In this document: one piece after another, positions 1 to 8,879 of the stretch | Layout of the letters: every line of letters begins with the position of its first letter | Numbering within the stretch: position 1 is the first letter of the stretch | Made by a program: the position numbers and the translations under genes | Notes under the pieces: generated by a model | Database searches by the model: none | Told to the model about the DNA's origin: nothing | What the model saw: the letters and a program-made list of their open reading frames with translations, nothing else | NCBI GenBank assembly: GCA_036000965.1 | Contig: DASYUT010000124.1 | Span: 51,968 to 115,967, forward strand | From: Actinomycetes bacterium | GTDB taxonomy: Bacteria > Actinomycetota > CALGFH01 | DNA length: 64,000 bases | Reading direction: 5' to 3'

Positions 1-310
1 CGACGAGCAGGGTGAGCACGACCGCCCAGATCCAGCGGAAGGCGGCGGGCAGCCGCGCTGGTGGCAGGAGCATGGCGAGCCAGGTCAGGGTGAGCCCGAC
101 CTGGAGCGGCAGGATGATCAGCGCATGGCGAAGGAGCAAGCGTTGCTGTCGGTGGGCCAACCCGGCCGCAATGGCTGCCTCATGGGGATCGGGAAGGCTC
201 TCCCCGGCGCTGACTGCTTGCAGTACCCGAGCCCGGGCGGCATGGTCGAGGCGATCGTGGAAGGCGAGCCGCCATTCCGGGTCGTGTCCTTGCCGGATCC
301 TGTCGTCCAT
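1..310 (-). CDS. Small membrane protein, 3' end cut by window edge
   Basis: An open frame reads leftward from an ATG at 310 for 103 codons with no stop before the window edge. The first 60 residues are soluble and charged. Hydrophobic segments follow at about residues 62-82 and 91-103, so the product is probably a two-or-more-span membrane protein. It starts 53 nt after the stop of the ArsB/NhaD-type carrier on the same strand and is likely the last visible gene of that operon. I do not recognise the family. A link to ion homeostasis is inference from position only. Confidence 0.6.
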   Translation of the reverse strand, partial: MDDRIRQGHDPEWRLAFHDRLDHAARARVLQAVSAGESLPDPHEAAIAAGLAHRQQRLLLRHALIILPLQVGLTLTWLAMLLPPARLPAAFRWIWAVVLTLLV

Positions 311-363
311 CGGTGGATGCTCGCGCCGTCTCTTGGGGGTCGTTGGGATGGCCGGGTGCGGGT

Positions 364-1656
364 TCAGGTGAAGGCGAAGTAGCGCAGCCACAGGTAGGGC
401 ACGCAGGCCAGCGTGGTGGCGACCGCGACCACCACGCCGTAGCGGGTGAACTCCAGGAAGCGGATGGGTTGGCCGGCGCGTTGGGCAAGGCCGAGGATGA
501 CCACGTTGGCGCTGGCGCCGATGGCGGTGGCGTTGCCGCCAAGGTCGGCACCCAGCGCCAGCGACCACCACAGCACCGTCGCATCCCCATCGCCCTGCAG
601 GTCCTGGACGAGGGTGGCGGTGACCGGCGCCATGGTGGCCACATAGGGGATGTTGTCCACGATCGCCGACAGCACCCCCGAGACCCACAGCAGCAGCATG
701 CTGCCAACCCACAAACTCCCCCCGGTCGCGGCGGCGACGGCCTCGGCGAGCTGGGCGATCACGCCGGTCTTGATCAGCGCGCCGACCATCACGAACAAGC
801 CCGCAAAGAACGCCAGGGTGGGCCATTCCACCTCACGCAGGAACGGCCCAGGATCACGCCGGGCGACCAGCAGCAGCAGCCCCGCACCCAGCAGCGCCAC
901 CACCGACGGCTCGTAATGCAGCACCCCATGCAGCGCGAACGCGACCGTGACCAGCGCTAGGACCAGCAGGGAGCGGATTAGCAGGGGCCGGTCGGTCAGC
1001 GCCTCCCGCTCCTCCAGCGTCATGAGCTCGCGGGCGCGTTCGGGCCGGTAGACCAGCGCGTTGCGGAACAGCCAGCGGCTCATGGCGACAAACAGCAGCA
1101 TCAGCACCACCACCAGCGGCGCGAGGTGGACCAGGAAGTCGGTGTAGGACAGGTCGGCCTGGCTGGCGATGATGATGTTGGGCGGGTCGCCGATCAGGGT
1201 GGCGGTGCCGCCGATGTTGGAGGCCAACGCCTCGGCGATCAGGAACGGCGCCGCGGGGATGTCCAGGCGTTCGCAGATCAGGAAGGTGACCGGGGCGACC
1301 AGCAGCACGGTGGTGACGTTGTCCAGCAGCGCCGAGGCGACCGCGGTGATGGTGGTCAGGGTCACCAGGATGCGAAACGGCCGCCCGCCGGCGCGCTTGG
1401 CCGACCAGATCGCCAGGTAGTCGAACAGGCCGGTCTGCTTGATGACGCCGACGATGACCATCATGCCCAGCAGCAGGAAGATGACGTCCCACTCGATCCC
1501 GAACCGCTCGGAGTGGAACGCGTCGGCCGAGGACAGCAGCCCCAGGGCCAGCATCAGCCCGGCGCCGCCCAGCGCCACCGCCACCCGGTTGACCTTCTCG
1601 CTGGCGATCAACGCGTAGGCGCCGAGGAAGACGCCGACCGCCAGCGTCGCGCTCAC
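364..1656 (-). CDS. ArsB/NhaD-superfamily ion transporter
   Basis: A 430-residue polytopic membrane protein with about 11-12 hydrophobic segments. It has the two inverted-repeat signatures of the ion transporter superfamily: DNVTTVLLVAPV with GDPPNIIIAS in the first half, and DNIPYVATMAPV with GASANVVILG in the second. Families with this architecture include NhaD Na+/H+ antiporters, ArsB arsenite carriers and SLC13-like permeases, and sequence alone does not fix the substrate. It starts with GTG, overlapping the CBS gene stop in a GTGA junction, so translation is probably coupled. Co-transcription with NhaA makes Na+/H+ exchange the more likely role. Confidence 0.85.
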   Translation of the reverse strand: MSATLAVGVFLGAYALIASEKVNRVAVALGGAGLMLALGLLSSADAFHSERFGIEWDVIFLLLGMMVIVGVIKQTGLFDYLAIWSAKRAGGRPFRILVTLTTITAVASALLDNVTTVLLVAPVTFLICERLDIPAAPFLIAEALASNIGGTATLIGDPPNIIIASQADLSYTDFLVHLAPLVVVLMLLFVAMSRWLFRNALVYRPERARELMTLEEREALTDRPLLIRSLLVLALVTVAFALHGVLHYEPSVVALLGAGLLLLVARRDPGPFLREVEWPTLAFFAGLFVMVGALIKTGVIAQLAEAVAAATGGSLWVGSMLLLWVSGVLSAIVDNIPYVATMAPVTATLVQDLQGDGDATVLWWSLALGADLGGNATAIGASANVVILGLAQRAGQPIRFLEFTRYGVVVAVATTLACVPYLWLRYFAFT

Positions 1657-2114
1657 CGCGCCCCCAGCAGCCGGGTGATGAGCCGGGAGGTGGTGATGCC
1701 GCCCAACAGCCGGCCATCACGGTCGCGGACCACCACCAGGGAGGCGCCGCCGCGGACCAGCGTCGCAGCGACCTTGACCAGGGTGTCGTCGGCGTCGACC
1801 TCGGCCAACCCGGCCGATGAGGCCGGCAGCAGCTCCCGGACCGGTCGGCCGCGCAGCCGCTGCCACAACGCATCAGCGACGTCCTCGCCCAGCACCCCGA
1901 CCAGCGCCCGGTCCTCGGCCAGATAGCGGGGCAGCAGGAACGCCAGCAGCGCCGTGTCCGACACCACCCCCTGCAGGCCGCCGTGCTGGTCTTGGACGAA
2001 CACGCCCTCCACCGGCTCCTCGGCCAGCAGCCGGGCCGCCTCCTCCGCTGGGGCGTCCGGCGTCAGCGACGGATAGGTGATGGCAAGGTCACGCGCACGC
2101 ACCGGCTGGCTCAC
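1653..2114 (-). CDS. Two-CBS-domain protein
   Basis: A 153-residue soluble protein made of two CBS modules, roughly residues 4-65 and 94-153. The second carries the typical ending VVVRDRDGRLLGGITTS. CBS pairs bind adenine nucleotides (ATP, AMP, in some families c-di-AMP) and gate transporters. The GTG start at 2114 overlaps the NhaA stop (GTGA), and its own stop overlaps the next GTG, so it sits translationally locked between two ion carriers. I infer that it is a nucleotide-sensing regulatory subunit of one or both. No catalytic motif is visible. A longer upstream reading in this frame runs through NhaA and was rejected. Confidence 0.85.
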   Translation of the reverse strand: MSQPVRARDLAITYPSLTPDAPAEEAARLLAEEPVEGVFVQDQHGGLQGVVSDTALLAFLLPRYLAEDRALVGVLGEDVADALWQRLRGRPVRELLPASSAGLAEVDADDTLVKVAATLVRGGASLVVVRDRDGRLLGGITTSRLITRLLGAR

Positions 2115-3472
2115 CTCCCTGCCCCGCCAGCGCCGCCAGCTGGCGGGGCGCCGCCAACGTGCGGCCGGCGGCCGGAAGGACGAACTGGCATGCGGAACAG
2201 CAGCCAGCCGATCGTGGTGGCCGCCGCCGAGGCGACCAGGATCCCGACCTTGGCCTCCTCCTCGGCCACCCGATCCGTGAAGGCGAGGTCGGTGACGAAC
2301 AACGCGACCGTGAAGCCAATGCCAGCCAGGGCGGCCGCAGCCGCCAGCTGCTGGCGAGTGACCAGCCGCGGTAGCGTTCCCAGCCCGACCCGGACCACCA
2401 GCAGCGAGGCGCCGACGATTCCCACCAGCTTGCCCACCACCAGCCCCGCGAGAACACCCAGCGTGATCGGCGACCCGACCGCCCGAGCCAGCATGTCGCG
2501 ATCCAGCGCCACCCCGGCGTTGGCCAGCGCAAACACCGGCACCACCAGGTAGCTGGACCAAGGATGCAACAGGTCCTGCAGCCGCTGGATCGGGTGGACC
2601 GCCTCACCGACACCCAACGGGGTTTCCCACAGCATCGCCGGGGTCGGGTCCGGCTCGAACCAACGGCCGAACCGGACACCACGGAGCACCTCGGCTGGCA
2701 CCGGCGGGTAGGCGGTGAGCACCACGCCCAGGAGCAGCCCGGCGATAGCCGGGTGGATTCCGGACGTCGAGGTCGCCACCCACAACGCGACCCCGACCAC
2801 CAGGTAGGCGAAGGTGCGCAGCACCCGCAGCAGCCGCAGCACCGTGACCACCGCGAACAGCTCCAGCGCCACCGCCACCGCCAGAAGGTTCACCACCTCA
2901 GCGTTGAGCAGCGCGATCACCGCGATGGCGGCGATGTCGCCGACGAGCACCAGCGTCAGCAGCAGCACGCGCAGCTGCGGGGGGCAGCGCGGCCCGACCA
3001 GGGCCAGCACGCCCAGCACCAGCGCGAGATCGCCCGCCAGCGCGATCGGCCAGCCGCGCGCGGCCGGGCCGCTGGGGTTGAAGGCCAGGTACAGCAGCGC
3101 CGGCACGACCACGCCACCCGCCGCGGCCACCGCGGGCATGGTCATGGCCCGCCAGTCGCGCAGCTCGCCCAGCTTCAGCTGGCGGCTGAGCTCCACGCCA
3201 ACCACCAGGAAAAACAGCACCATCAGCCCGTCGTTGACCCAGTGGCGCAGGTCCTTGGCCAGCTCGGCCTCGCCCACCTGGACCGACAGCCTGGTCGACC
3301 ACAGCGTCTCGTAGCTGGCCGCCCACGGCGAGTTCACCCACACCAGCGCGGCCACGGTCGCCACCAGCAGCAGCAGCGCGCCGCGCGCCTCAGTGCCCAT
3401 AAACAGGTGGAGCGGGCGCGTCAGGACGAAGACGACGCCACGAGCAAAGAATCCAGAGGGGATGGTGCTCAC
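2111..3472 (-). CDS. nhaA: NhaA-type Na+/H+ antiporter, divergent paralogue
   Basis: A 453-residue polytopic protein with NhaA landmarks: DLRHWVNDGLMVLFFLVVG, FNPSGPAARGW, FALANAGV and ALAGIGFTVALFV. It exchanges Na+ for H+ across the membrane in the family. The GTG start at 3472 is chosen because AGGAG (3479-3483) lies 6 nt upstream; an in-frame ATG at 3631 would lengthen it through the structured leader. Canonical ATDIAFALG and VDDIGA read AGDLALVLG and VGDIAA here, so one of the two adjacent transport aspartates is glycine (Gly178) while Asp148 and Asp179 remain. Ion coupling may therefore differ from classical NhaA. It heads the NhaA-CBS-carrier operon. Confidence 0.9.
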   Translation of the reverse strand: MSTIPSGFFARGVVFVLTRPLHLFMGTEARGALLLLVATVAALVWVNSPWAASYETLWSTRLSVQVGEAELAKDLRHWVNDGLMVLFFLVVGVELSRQLKLGELRDWRAMTMPAVAAAGGVVVPALLYLAFNPSGPAARGWPIALAGDLALVLGVLALVGPRCPPQLRVLLLTLVLVGDIAAIAVIALLNAEVVNLLAVAVALELFAVVTVLRLLRVLRTFAYLVVGVALWVATSTSGIHPAIAGLLLGVVLTAYPPVPAEVLRGVRFGRWFEPDPTPAMLWETPLGVGEAVHPIQRLQDLLHPWSSYLVVPVFALANAGVALDRDMLARAVGSPITLGVLAGLVVGKLVGIVGASLLVVRVGLGTLPRLVTRQQLAAAAALAGIGFTVALFVTDLAFTDRVAEEEAKVGILVASAAATTIGWLLFRMPVRPSGRRPHVGGAPPAGGAGGAGR

Positions 3473-3531
3473 GCACGGCTCCTGGTCGACAGCGAGCAAC
3501 GTCTGCCGACCAGGCTTCCCGGCGCACCACC
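3473..3531 (-). promoter_or_regulatory. Structured 5' leader of nhaA, copy A
   Basis: Read on the minus strand, positions 3531-3503 carry a 29-nt block identical to copy B upstream of NfeD. CCGGG and CCTGG inside it can form a short hairpin around AAG. Alternatively CCTGGTCGGCAG (3514-3503) pairs over 12 positions (one G-U) with CTGTCGACCAGG (3492-3481), which includes part of the Shine-Dalgarno AGGAG at 3483-3479. The two foldings are mutually exclusive, as expected for a translational switch. I do not recognise the class. Confidence 0.6.
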
Positions 3532-3824
3532 AGCAGCATAACAACCCGGCCGGAGGGCGCCAAGCCGACGTGGCACCGCCACGCTCGGCAGCAGTCTGGA
3601 ACCGAGCCTGGGAAGGCCGGATCGCAGGCATAGCCCGCCCTGGTGCAACGACCTCCGTCGCCTTACGTCACCGTCGGCGATGCGGCAGGCGGACACCACC
3701 TCGACGAGGCGGTCGTCCATGTCTGCCTGCCGCCTTTGGGACCAGAGGCAAGCCGCAGATGCGCGACACCGGCCCAGGCCAGCGGCTGCCCACGCGGGCG
3801 CCGGCGGGTTGCTGCTAGACTTGC

Positions 3825-3883
3825 GGTGGTGCGCCGGGAAGCCTGGTCGGCAGTTGACATCGTCGACAGGTCAGGAGTGCACG
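3825..3883 (+). promoter_or_regulatory. Structured 5' leader of nfeD, copy B
   Basis: Positions 3825-3853 repeat, in inverted orientation, the 29-nt block upstream of nhaA. CCGGG/CCTGG can pair locally. CCTGGTCG can instead pair with CGACAGG (3864-3870), or CCTGGTC with GGTCAGG (3869-3875), the latter covering the start of AGGAG at 3873-3877. The Shine-Dalgarno to GTG spacing is 6 nt, exactly as in copy A. The linker between the conserved block and the Shine-Dalgarno differs in sequence but keeps pairing potential. Confidence 0.6.
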
Positions 3884-5239
3884 GTGGTTCGTGCGGCGGC
3901 ATGGGTCGCCAGCGCAGCCGATGCCATGCCGGCCGAGCGCGGTCCGCGTCCCAGCCGGCTCGCGGCGGCGTTCCTGCTCGCCGCCGCCCTGGCCTGGTCG
4001 GTCGGCTTCCCCGGCGGGGCTACCGCTCAAGCATCGACCGTGCTGGTGACCCGCGTCGACGGGACGATCACCCCAGTGATCGCCGATCACCTCGTGGACG
4101 GCGTCGCCGCTGCCGAGCGGGACAGGCATGCCGCCTACCTGGTCGAGCTGGACACCCCCGGTGGGCTGGACACCTCCATGCGGGAGATCATCAAAGCGTT
4201 CCTCGGCGCCGACGTCCCGGTGGTCGTCTACGTCACCCCATCGGGGGCGCGGGCCGCCTCGGCCGGGGCGCTGATCACCTTCGCGGCCAACCTCGCCGCC
4301 ATGGCCCCAGGCACCACAATCGGCGCGGCCACCCCGGTCGACCTGCAGGGCGGCGAGATCTCCGACAAGGTGCTCAACGACGCCGCCGCCTTCGCCGAGA
4401 CCGTCGCCGCCCAACGTGGCCGCAACAAACAGTTCGCCATCGACACCGTCCGCAAGGGCCGCGCGGTCACGGCCGAGGAGGCCGTGCGGCTGGACGCGGT
4501 CGACCTGCTCGCCGCCAGCCGCGCCGAGCTGCTCCAGGAGCTGGACGGCCGCAGCGTCCGGGTCGCCTCCGGGAACACCGTCACCCTGGAGACGGCCGGT
4601 GCCACCGTGGTCGAGCAGGGCTTCGGGGTGTTTCGCCGGTTGCTGCAGCTGCTGGCCGATCCCAACCTGGCGTTTCTGTTCCTGTCGCTTGGCACGCTGG
4701 CGATCATCTACGAGCTGGCCAACCCGGGAGTCGGCTTCGGCGGCATCGCCGGGGCGATCTTCCTGCTGCTTGGCTTCTTCGCGCTGTCGGTGCTGCCGAT
4801 CAACCTGGTCGGGCTGCTGCTGCTGGCGCTGGCGGCCGCGCTGTTCGTCGCCGAGCTGTTCGTCCCCGGGGTGGGGGTGTTCGCCGCCGGCGGCACCGTC
4901 GCCCTGGTGCTTGGTGGGCTGTTCCTGTTCGACGGCGCGGTCGGGATCGACCCGGCCGTGCTGGTCCCGGTGGCGCTGGTCGTCGGTGGCGGGTCGGTGC
5001 TGGCGGGCCGGCTGGCCTGGCGGGCGCGGCATGCCCCCAGCATCAGCGGCCGGGAAGCCCTGGTCGGCCGCCAGGTCACCGTGCGGACCGCTGAGGGTCC
5101 CACCGGGCAGGTGCTGCTGGACGGTGCCTGGTGGACCGTCCGCAGCCGCGGCGCCCCGCTGACACCGGGGCAAACCGTTCGGGTCGTTGACCTGGAGGGC
5201 CTGGAACTGATCGTCGACCCTGAGGAGGGAACCTCATGA
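3884..5239 (+). CDS. NfeD-family membrane serine protease
   Basis: A 451-residue long-form NfeD. It has a signal/anchor segment at about residues 25-49, a ClpP-class (SppA-like) protease domain at about 52-230, a block of hydrophobic helices at about 255-380 and a C-terminal OB-fold. In the PH1510-type scheme the catalytic pair would be Ser126 (in ARAASAGAL) and Lys162 (in SDKVLND). The family cleaves hydrophobic C-termini of stomatin partners. GTG 3884 is preferred because AGGAG lies 6 nt upstream. It overlaps the SPFH gene by ATGA, the classical NfeD-stomatin pair. Its leader is shared with nhaA. Confidence 0.9.
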   Translation: MVRAAAWVASAADAMPAERGPRPSRLAAAFLLAAALAWSVGFPGGATAQASTVLVTRVDGTITPVIADHLVDGVAAAERDRHAAYLVELDTPGGLDTSMREIIKAFLGADVPVVVYVTPSGARAASAGALITFAANLAAMAPGTTIGAATPVDLQGGEISDKVLNDAAAFAETVAAQRGRNKQFAIDTVRKGRAVTAEEAVRLDAVDLLAASRAELLQELDGRSVRVASGNTVTLETAGATVVEQGFGVFRRLLQLLADPNLAFLFLSLGTLAIIYELANPGVGFGGIAGAIFLLLGFFALSVLPINLVGLLLLALAAALFVAELFVPGVGVFAAGGTVALVLGGLFLFDGAVGIDPAVLVPVALVVGGGSVLAGRLAWRARHAPSISGREALVGRQVTVRTAEGPTGQVLLDGAWWTVRSRGAPLTPGQTVRVVDLEGLELIVDPEEGTS

Positions 5240-6084
5240 GCGGCCTGACCATCGGCCTGGCACTGGCGCTTGCCGTCGTGCTGGTTCTGCTGGCGATGTC
5301 GGTGCGGATCGTCAACGAGTACGAACGCGGGGTGATCTTCCGGCTGGGCCGGGTGATCGGCGCCAAGGGCCCGGGGCTGTTCTTCATCATCCCGGTCGTG
5401 GACCGCATGGTGAAGGTCTCGCTGCGCACCGTGACGATGGACATTCCACCCCAGGACGTCATCACCCGCGACAACGTCACCGTCAAGGTCAACGCCGTCA
5501 CCTACTTCAACGTGGTCGACCCGGTCCGCTCGGTGGTCGCGATCGAGAACTACCTGTTCGGCACCTCCCAGATCGCCCAGACGACCCTGCGCAGCATCCT
5601 CGGCCAGGTCGACCTGGACGAGCTGCTGATCAACCGCGACGAGATCAACCAGCGGCTGCAACAGATCATCGACCAGCTGACCGACGCCTGGGGGATCAAG
5701 GTCACCCTGGTCGAGGTCAAAGACGTCGAGCTGCCCGAGACCATGCGCCGGGCCATGGCCAGCCAGGCCGAGGCCGAACGCGACCGGCGCGCCAAGGTCA
5801 TCCACGCCCTCGGCGAGCGCGAGGCCGCCGGCGCGCTCGGTGAGGCGGCCGTCGTGCTGGAGAACCACCCGGCGGCGATGCAGCTGCGGGTGCTGTCGAC
5901 CATGGTCGAGGTGTCGGCCGAGCGGAACTCCACCCTCATCTTCCCGCTGCCGGTCGAGCTCCTGCGGCTGGTCGACACCCTACGCGGCATCCCTCAGCCC
6001 GCCGTCGGCTCCCACCCCACAGCCGGAGGCGGCCAGGACCCAGCCACCAGCGCACCATCGGCGTCAGGAGACAAGGAAGAATGA
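5236..6084 (+). CDS. SPFH/stomatin-like protein (slipin)
   Basis: A 282-residue protein with one N-terminal membrane hairpin (about residues 4-22) followed by an SPFH/band-7 domain ([38 protein letters not shown]) and a helical C-terminal part rich in Glu/Ala/Arg. Stomatins form large membrane-associated rings and are substrates or partners of NfeD proteases. The ATGA overlap with nfeD indicates coupled translation. The role is organisation or quality control of membrane domains. The C-terminal 25 residues are low-complexity (Gly, Ser, Ala, Pro). Confidence 0.92.
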   Translation: MSGLTIGLALALAVVLVLLAMSVRIVNEYERGVIFRLGRVIGAKGPGLFFIIPVVDRMVKVSLRTVTMDIPPQDVITRDNVTVKVNAVTYFNVVDPVRSVVAIENYLFGTSQIAQTTLRSILGQVDLDELLINRDEINQRLQQIIDQLTDAWGIKVTLVEVKDVELPETMRRAMASQAEAERDRRAKVIHALGEREAAGALGEAAVVLENHPAAMQLRVLSTMVEVSAERNSTLIFPLPVELLRLVDTLRGIPQPAVGSHPTAGGGQDPATSAPSASGDKEE

Positions 6085-6287
6085 TCCGCCAGCCTCGCAT
6101 GCTCGGCGCCTCCAGGAATCTGCGCCAGCCAGGCCAGGCCTGATCGCAGCAGAACGCCGCCCTTGCCGACCACGGGCCGGCACCAAGCACGTTCAGCGTC
6201 ATGCGCGCGTACGGACTCTGGCCCGTGGGGCATGGCTGCTGGCGGAGCGGCCTCAGGATCACCTCTTCCTAGCTTCACGGGGGCAAG

Positions 6288-7646
6288 ATGGATCCGGATG
6301 ACGAGCGGAGCCTCTCGGCAGAGGAGAGGATCCGGGTGCCTTGGTCCGGCAGCGCCGGCCCGGTCCCACGCCTGGTCCTCCGACCCCTGCAGGCCTTCCT
6401 GCACACCGAGGAGGCCGGCGGCATCCTGCTGCTCGTGGCGGCCGTCACCGCCCTGATCTGGGCGAACTCCCCGTGGCGTGGCTCCTACGACGCCTTCTGG
6501 CACACCGAGCTCACCCTCCGACTTGGCGGCTGGTCGTTGTCGGAGGACCTGCGGCACTGGGTCAACGACGCGCTCATGACCCTGTTCTTCCTGGTGGTCG
6601 GCCTGGAGATCAAGCGGGAGCTACGCACAGGTGAGCTTCGCGAGCCCAGGGCGGCGGTCCTGCCCGCCATCGCCGCGCTGGGTGGCATGGTCGTCCCCGC
6701 CCTGCTGTACCTCGCCATCAACCCAAGCGGTGAGGCGGCACGCGGCTGGGGCATCCCGATGGCCACCGACATCGCCTTCGCCCTCGGCGTGCTGGCGATC
6801 GTCGGTCGGGGGCTGCCGGCGGCGCTCAGGTCGTACCTGCTCGCCCTGGCCATCGTCGACGACATCGGCGCGATCCTCGTCATCGCCGTCTTCTACGCCG
6901 GGACCATCGCGGTCGGAGCGCTGCTGGCGGCCGGCGGTCTGCTCGCGCTGATCCTCGTCCTCCAGCTGCTGCACGTGCGCTGGGCGGTGGTGTACGTGGC
7001 GCTCGGCGTGGGCGTGTGGCTGGCCACGCTCGAGTCGGGCATCCACGCGACCATCGCCGGAGTCGCGCTGGGCCTGGCGACGCCCGCGGTCGCCTTCCAG
7101 CGTCCGAAGGCGGTGAGCCTGGAGGCGCATCGGGTCGCCGATCAGACGGTGGACCACCCCGTCCCGCCCGACGCCGACGCCCACCACTGGCTCCACCTGG
7201 CACGCCTGTCGCGCGAGGCGGTCTCCCCCCTGGCACGGCTGGAGCAGCTGCTCCACCCGTGGACCAGCTACGCCGTCATCCCCGTCTTCGCCCTGGCCAA
7301 CGCCGGCGTCGCCATCGGCGGGTCGAGCCTGGCCGATGCCGTCACCAGCGGCGTCACCCTGGGGATCGTGGCGGGCCTGGTCGTCGGGAAGACAGTCGGC
7401 GTCACCGTCTTCACCTGGATGGCGACCAGGATCGGGATCACCCTGCTCCCGGAGGGCGTCCGCTGGAGCCAGCTGATCGGGGTCGCCGCGCTCGCCGGGA
7501 TCGGGTTCACGGTCTCGCTGTTCATCACCGGTCTCGCGTTCCAGACCGAGTCGGGCCAGGAGGCGGCCAAGGTCGGTATTCTCGCGGCATCGCTGCTGGC
7601 AGGCCTGCTCGGCGCGCTGCTCCTCGCTCGTACCCAGCGCCGATAG
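6288..7646 (+). CDS. nhaA: Na+/H+ antiporter NhaA, canonical
   Basis: A 452-residue polytopic antiporter with intact family residues: MATDIAFALG (Asp161) and IVDDIGA (Asp191-Asp192), matching Asp133, Asp163 and Asp164 of E. coli NhaA. HWVNDALMTLFFLVVGLE, FALANAGV and LAGIGFTVSLFI are also present. A 40-residue hydrophilic loop (about residues 277-316) is longer than in enterobacterial NhaA. The 203-nt space after the SPFH gene shows no copy of the leader found upstream of the first nhaA, so the two antiporters are probably regulated differently. Activity is expected to be electrogenic 2H+/1Na+ exchange. Confidence 0.93.
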   Translation: MDPDDERSLSAEERIRVPWSGSAGPVPRLVLRPLQAFLHTEEAGGILLLVAAVTALIWANSPWRGSYDAFWHTELTLRLGGWSLSEDLRHWVNDALMTLFFLVVGLEIKRELRTGELREPRAAVLPAIAALGGMVVPALLYLAINPSGEAARGWGIPMATDIAFALGVLAIVGRGLPAALRSYLLALAIVDDIGAILVIAVFYAGTIAVGALLAAGGLLALILVLQLLHVRWAVVYVALGVGVWLATLESGIHATIAGVALGLATPAVAFQRPKAVSLEAHRVADQTVDHPVPPDADAHHWLHLARLSREAVSPLARLEQLLHPWTSYAVIPVFALANAGVAIGGSSLADAVTSGVTLGIVAGLVVGKTVGVTVFTWMATRIGITLLPEGVRWSQLIGVAALAGIGFTVSLFITGLAFQTESGQEAAKVGILAASLLAGLLGALLLARTQRR

Positions 7647-7692
7647 CAGTCGAGGCGGGGTAATCCCGCATGCTCACGGCGGATCGCTCAGG

Positions 7693-8863
7693 GGCTATGC
7701 CTTCGTCGAGCCGCTGGTCGCGCCCCTGCTGTTCCTGATCTTCGGGAACGTGGTCGCCAGCACCCTCAACCAGGAGCTCGGCTGGAGCTACGACACCTGC
7801 GTGGGTGGTGGCGGCCCTTGCCGCCGCCGTGGTGGTGTTCGTCCTCGGGTACTTCGGGATCCGCCTGAGCACCGGCGCGGGCACGGTCCTCGGCCTGTTC
7901 GAGATCCTGGTGTTCGCGGCCCTCGCCGTCACCCTGATCGTCAAGGCGGGCGACGCCAACACCCTGCGGGTGTTCGGCACCGACTTCGCCAACGCCGAGG
8001 GCTTCGAGGGCCTGTCGGGCGTGATCGCCGGCTCGGTCTACACCATCCTGGCCTTCATCGGCTTCGAGGCCGCGGCACCGCTGGCCGAGGAGGCCAAGGA
8101 CCCGCAGCGCACCATCCGGCTCGCCGTCGTCTACTCGTGCCTGTCGATCGGGCTGTTCTACGTCCTCACCACCTATGCGGCCACGGTGTTCTTCGGCCCG
8201 GAGAAGTTCGCCGGGTTTCCCAAGGCAGGCAGCGGCAACCCATGGGACTTCCTGGCCCGCAGCGCCTGGGGCGCCGGCTGGGTGCTGGTGTTCCTGGCCA
8301 TCGCCAACTCGGCCATCGCCAACGCCAACGCGGCTACCCGCACCTGGTTCGCCATGGGCCGGATCCGGCTGCTGCCGCGGCCCCTCGAGCACGTCAACCC
8401 GCACTGGCGGTCCCCCGACGTCGCCGTCGTCGTCCAGTTCGTGGTCGGGGTGGGCGTGGCCCTGTGGCTGGGGTTGCAGTACGACCCGCTGACCGCCTTC
8501 GCGATCGTCGGCACGATCGTCACCGCGGTGATCATCGCCATCTACATGGTGGTGAACCTGGCGTGCCTGGTCTTCTACCTGCGCGAGCGGCGGGCCGAGT
8601 TCAACCCCCTGCTCCACGGCCTGGTCCCGGTCCTCGGCATCGCCGCCTTCCTGCCCGCCTTCCTGACCGCGGTGGGAATCGAGGCGTTCGACTTCGTCAG
8701 CGCCCTGCCGTACCCGATCAGCCTGGTCGGGCCCGTGGTCGGCGTCTGGTACGCGATCGGCCTCGTCTACCTGGTGGTGCTCGTCACCAGGCGGCCGGAG
8801 CGGCTGCGCGAGACCGGCAGGGTGTTCGTCGAGGAGCCCGCCGCCGCGACCACGCCCGTGTGA
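7693..8863 (+). pseudogene. APC-family amino-acid permease, truncated and frameshifted
   Basis: The longest clean stretch (7805-8863, 352 residues) is the C-terminal two-thirds of an APC permease, with FIGFEAAAPLAEEAKDP as the family signature near the middle helices. Homologous sequence continues upstream in another frame (YAFVEPLVAPLLFLIFGN, from 7693), so a +1 shift lies near 7800. Before 7693 no permease sequence is visible, so about 100-130 N-terminal residues are missing. Loss of the N-terminal helices makes function unlikely even if the frameshift is a sequencing error. It ends 16 nt before the amidase gene. Confidence 0.8.
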
Positions 8864-8879
8864 GTGCGAAGGAGGCCGC

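Noticed and set aside
3503..3531. Cobalamin riboswitch upstream of nhaA
   Set aside because: GCCGGGAAGCC recalls part of that class, but the B12 box, the long multi-helix core and the expected length are missing.
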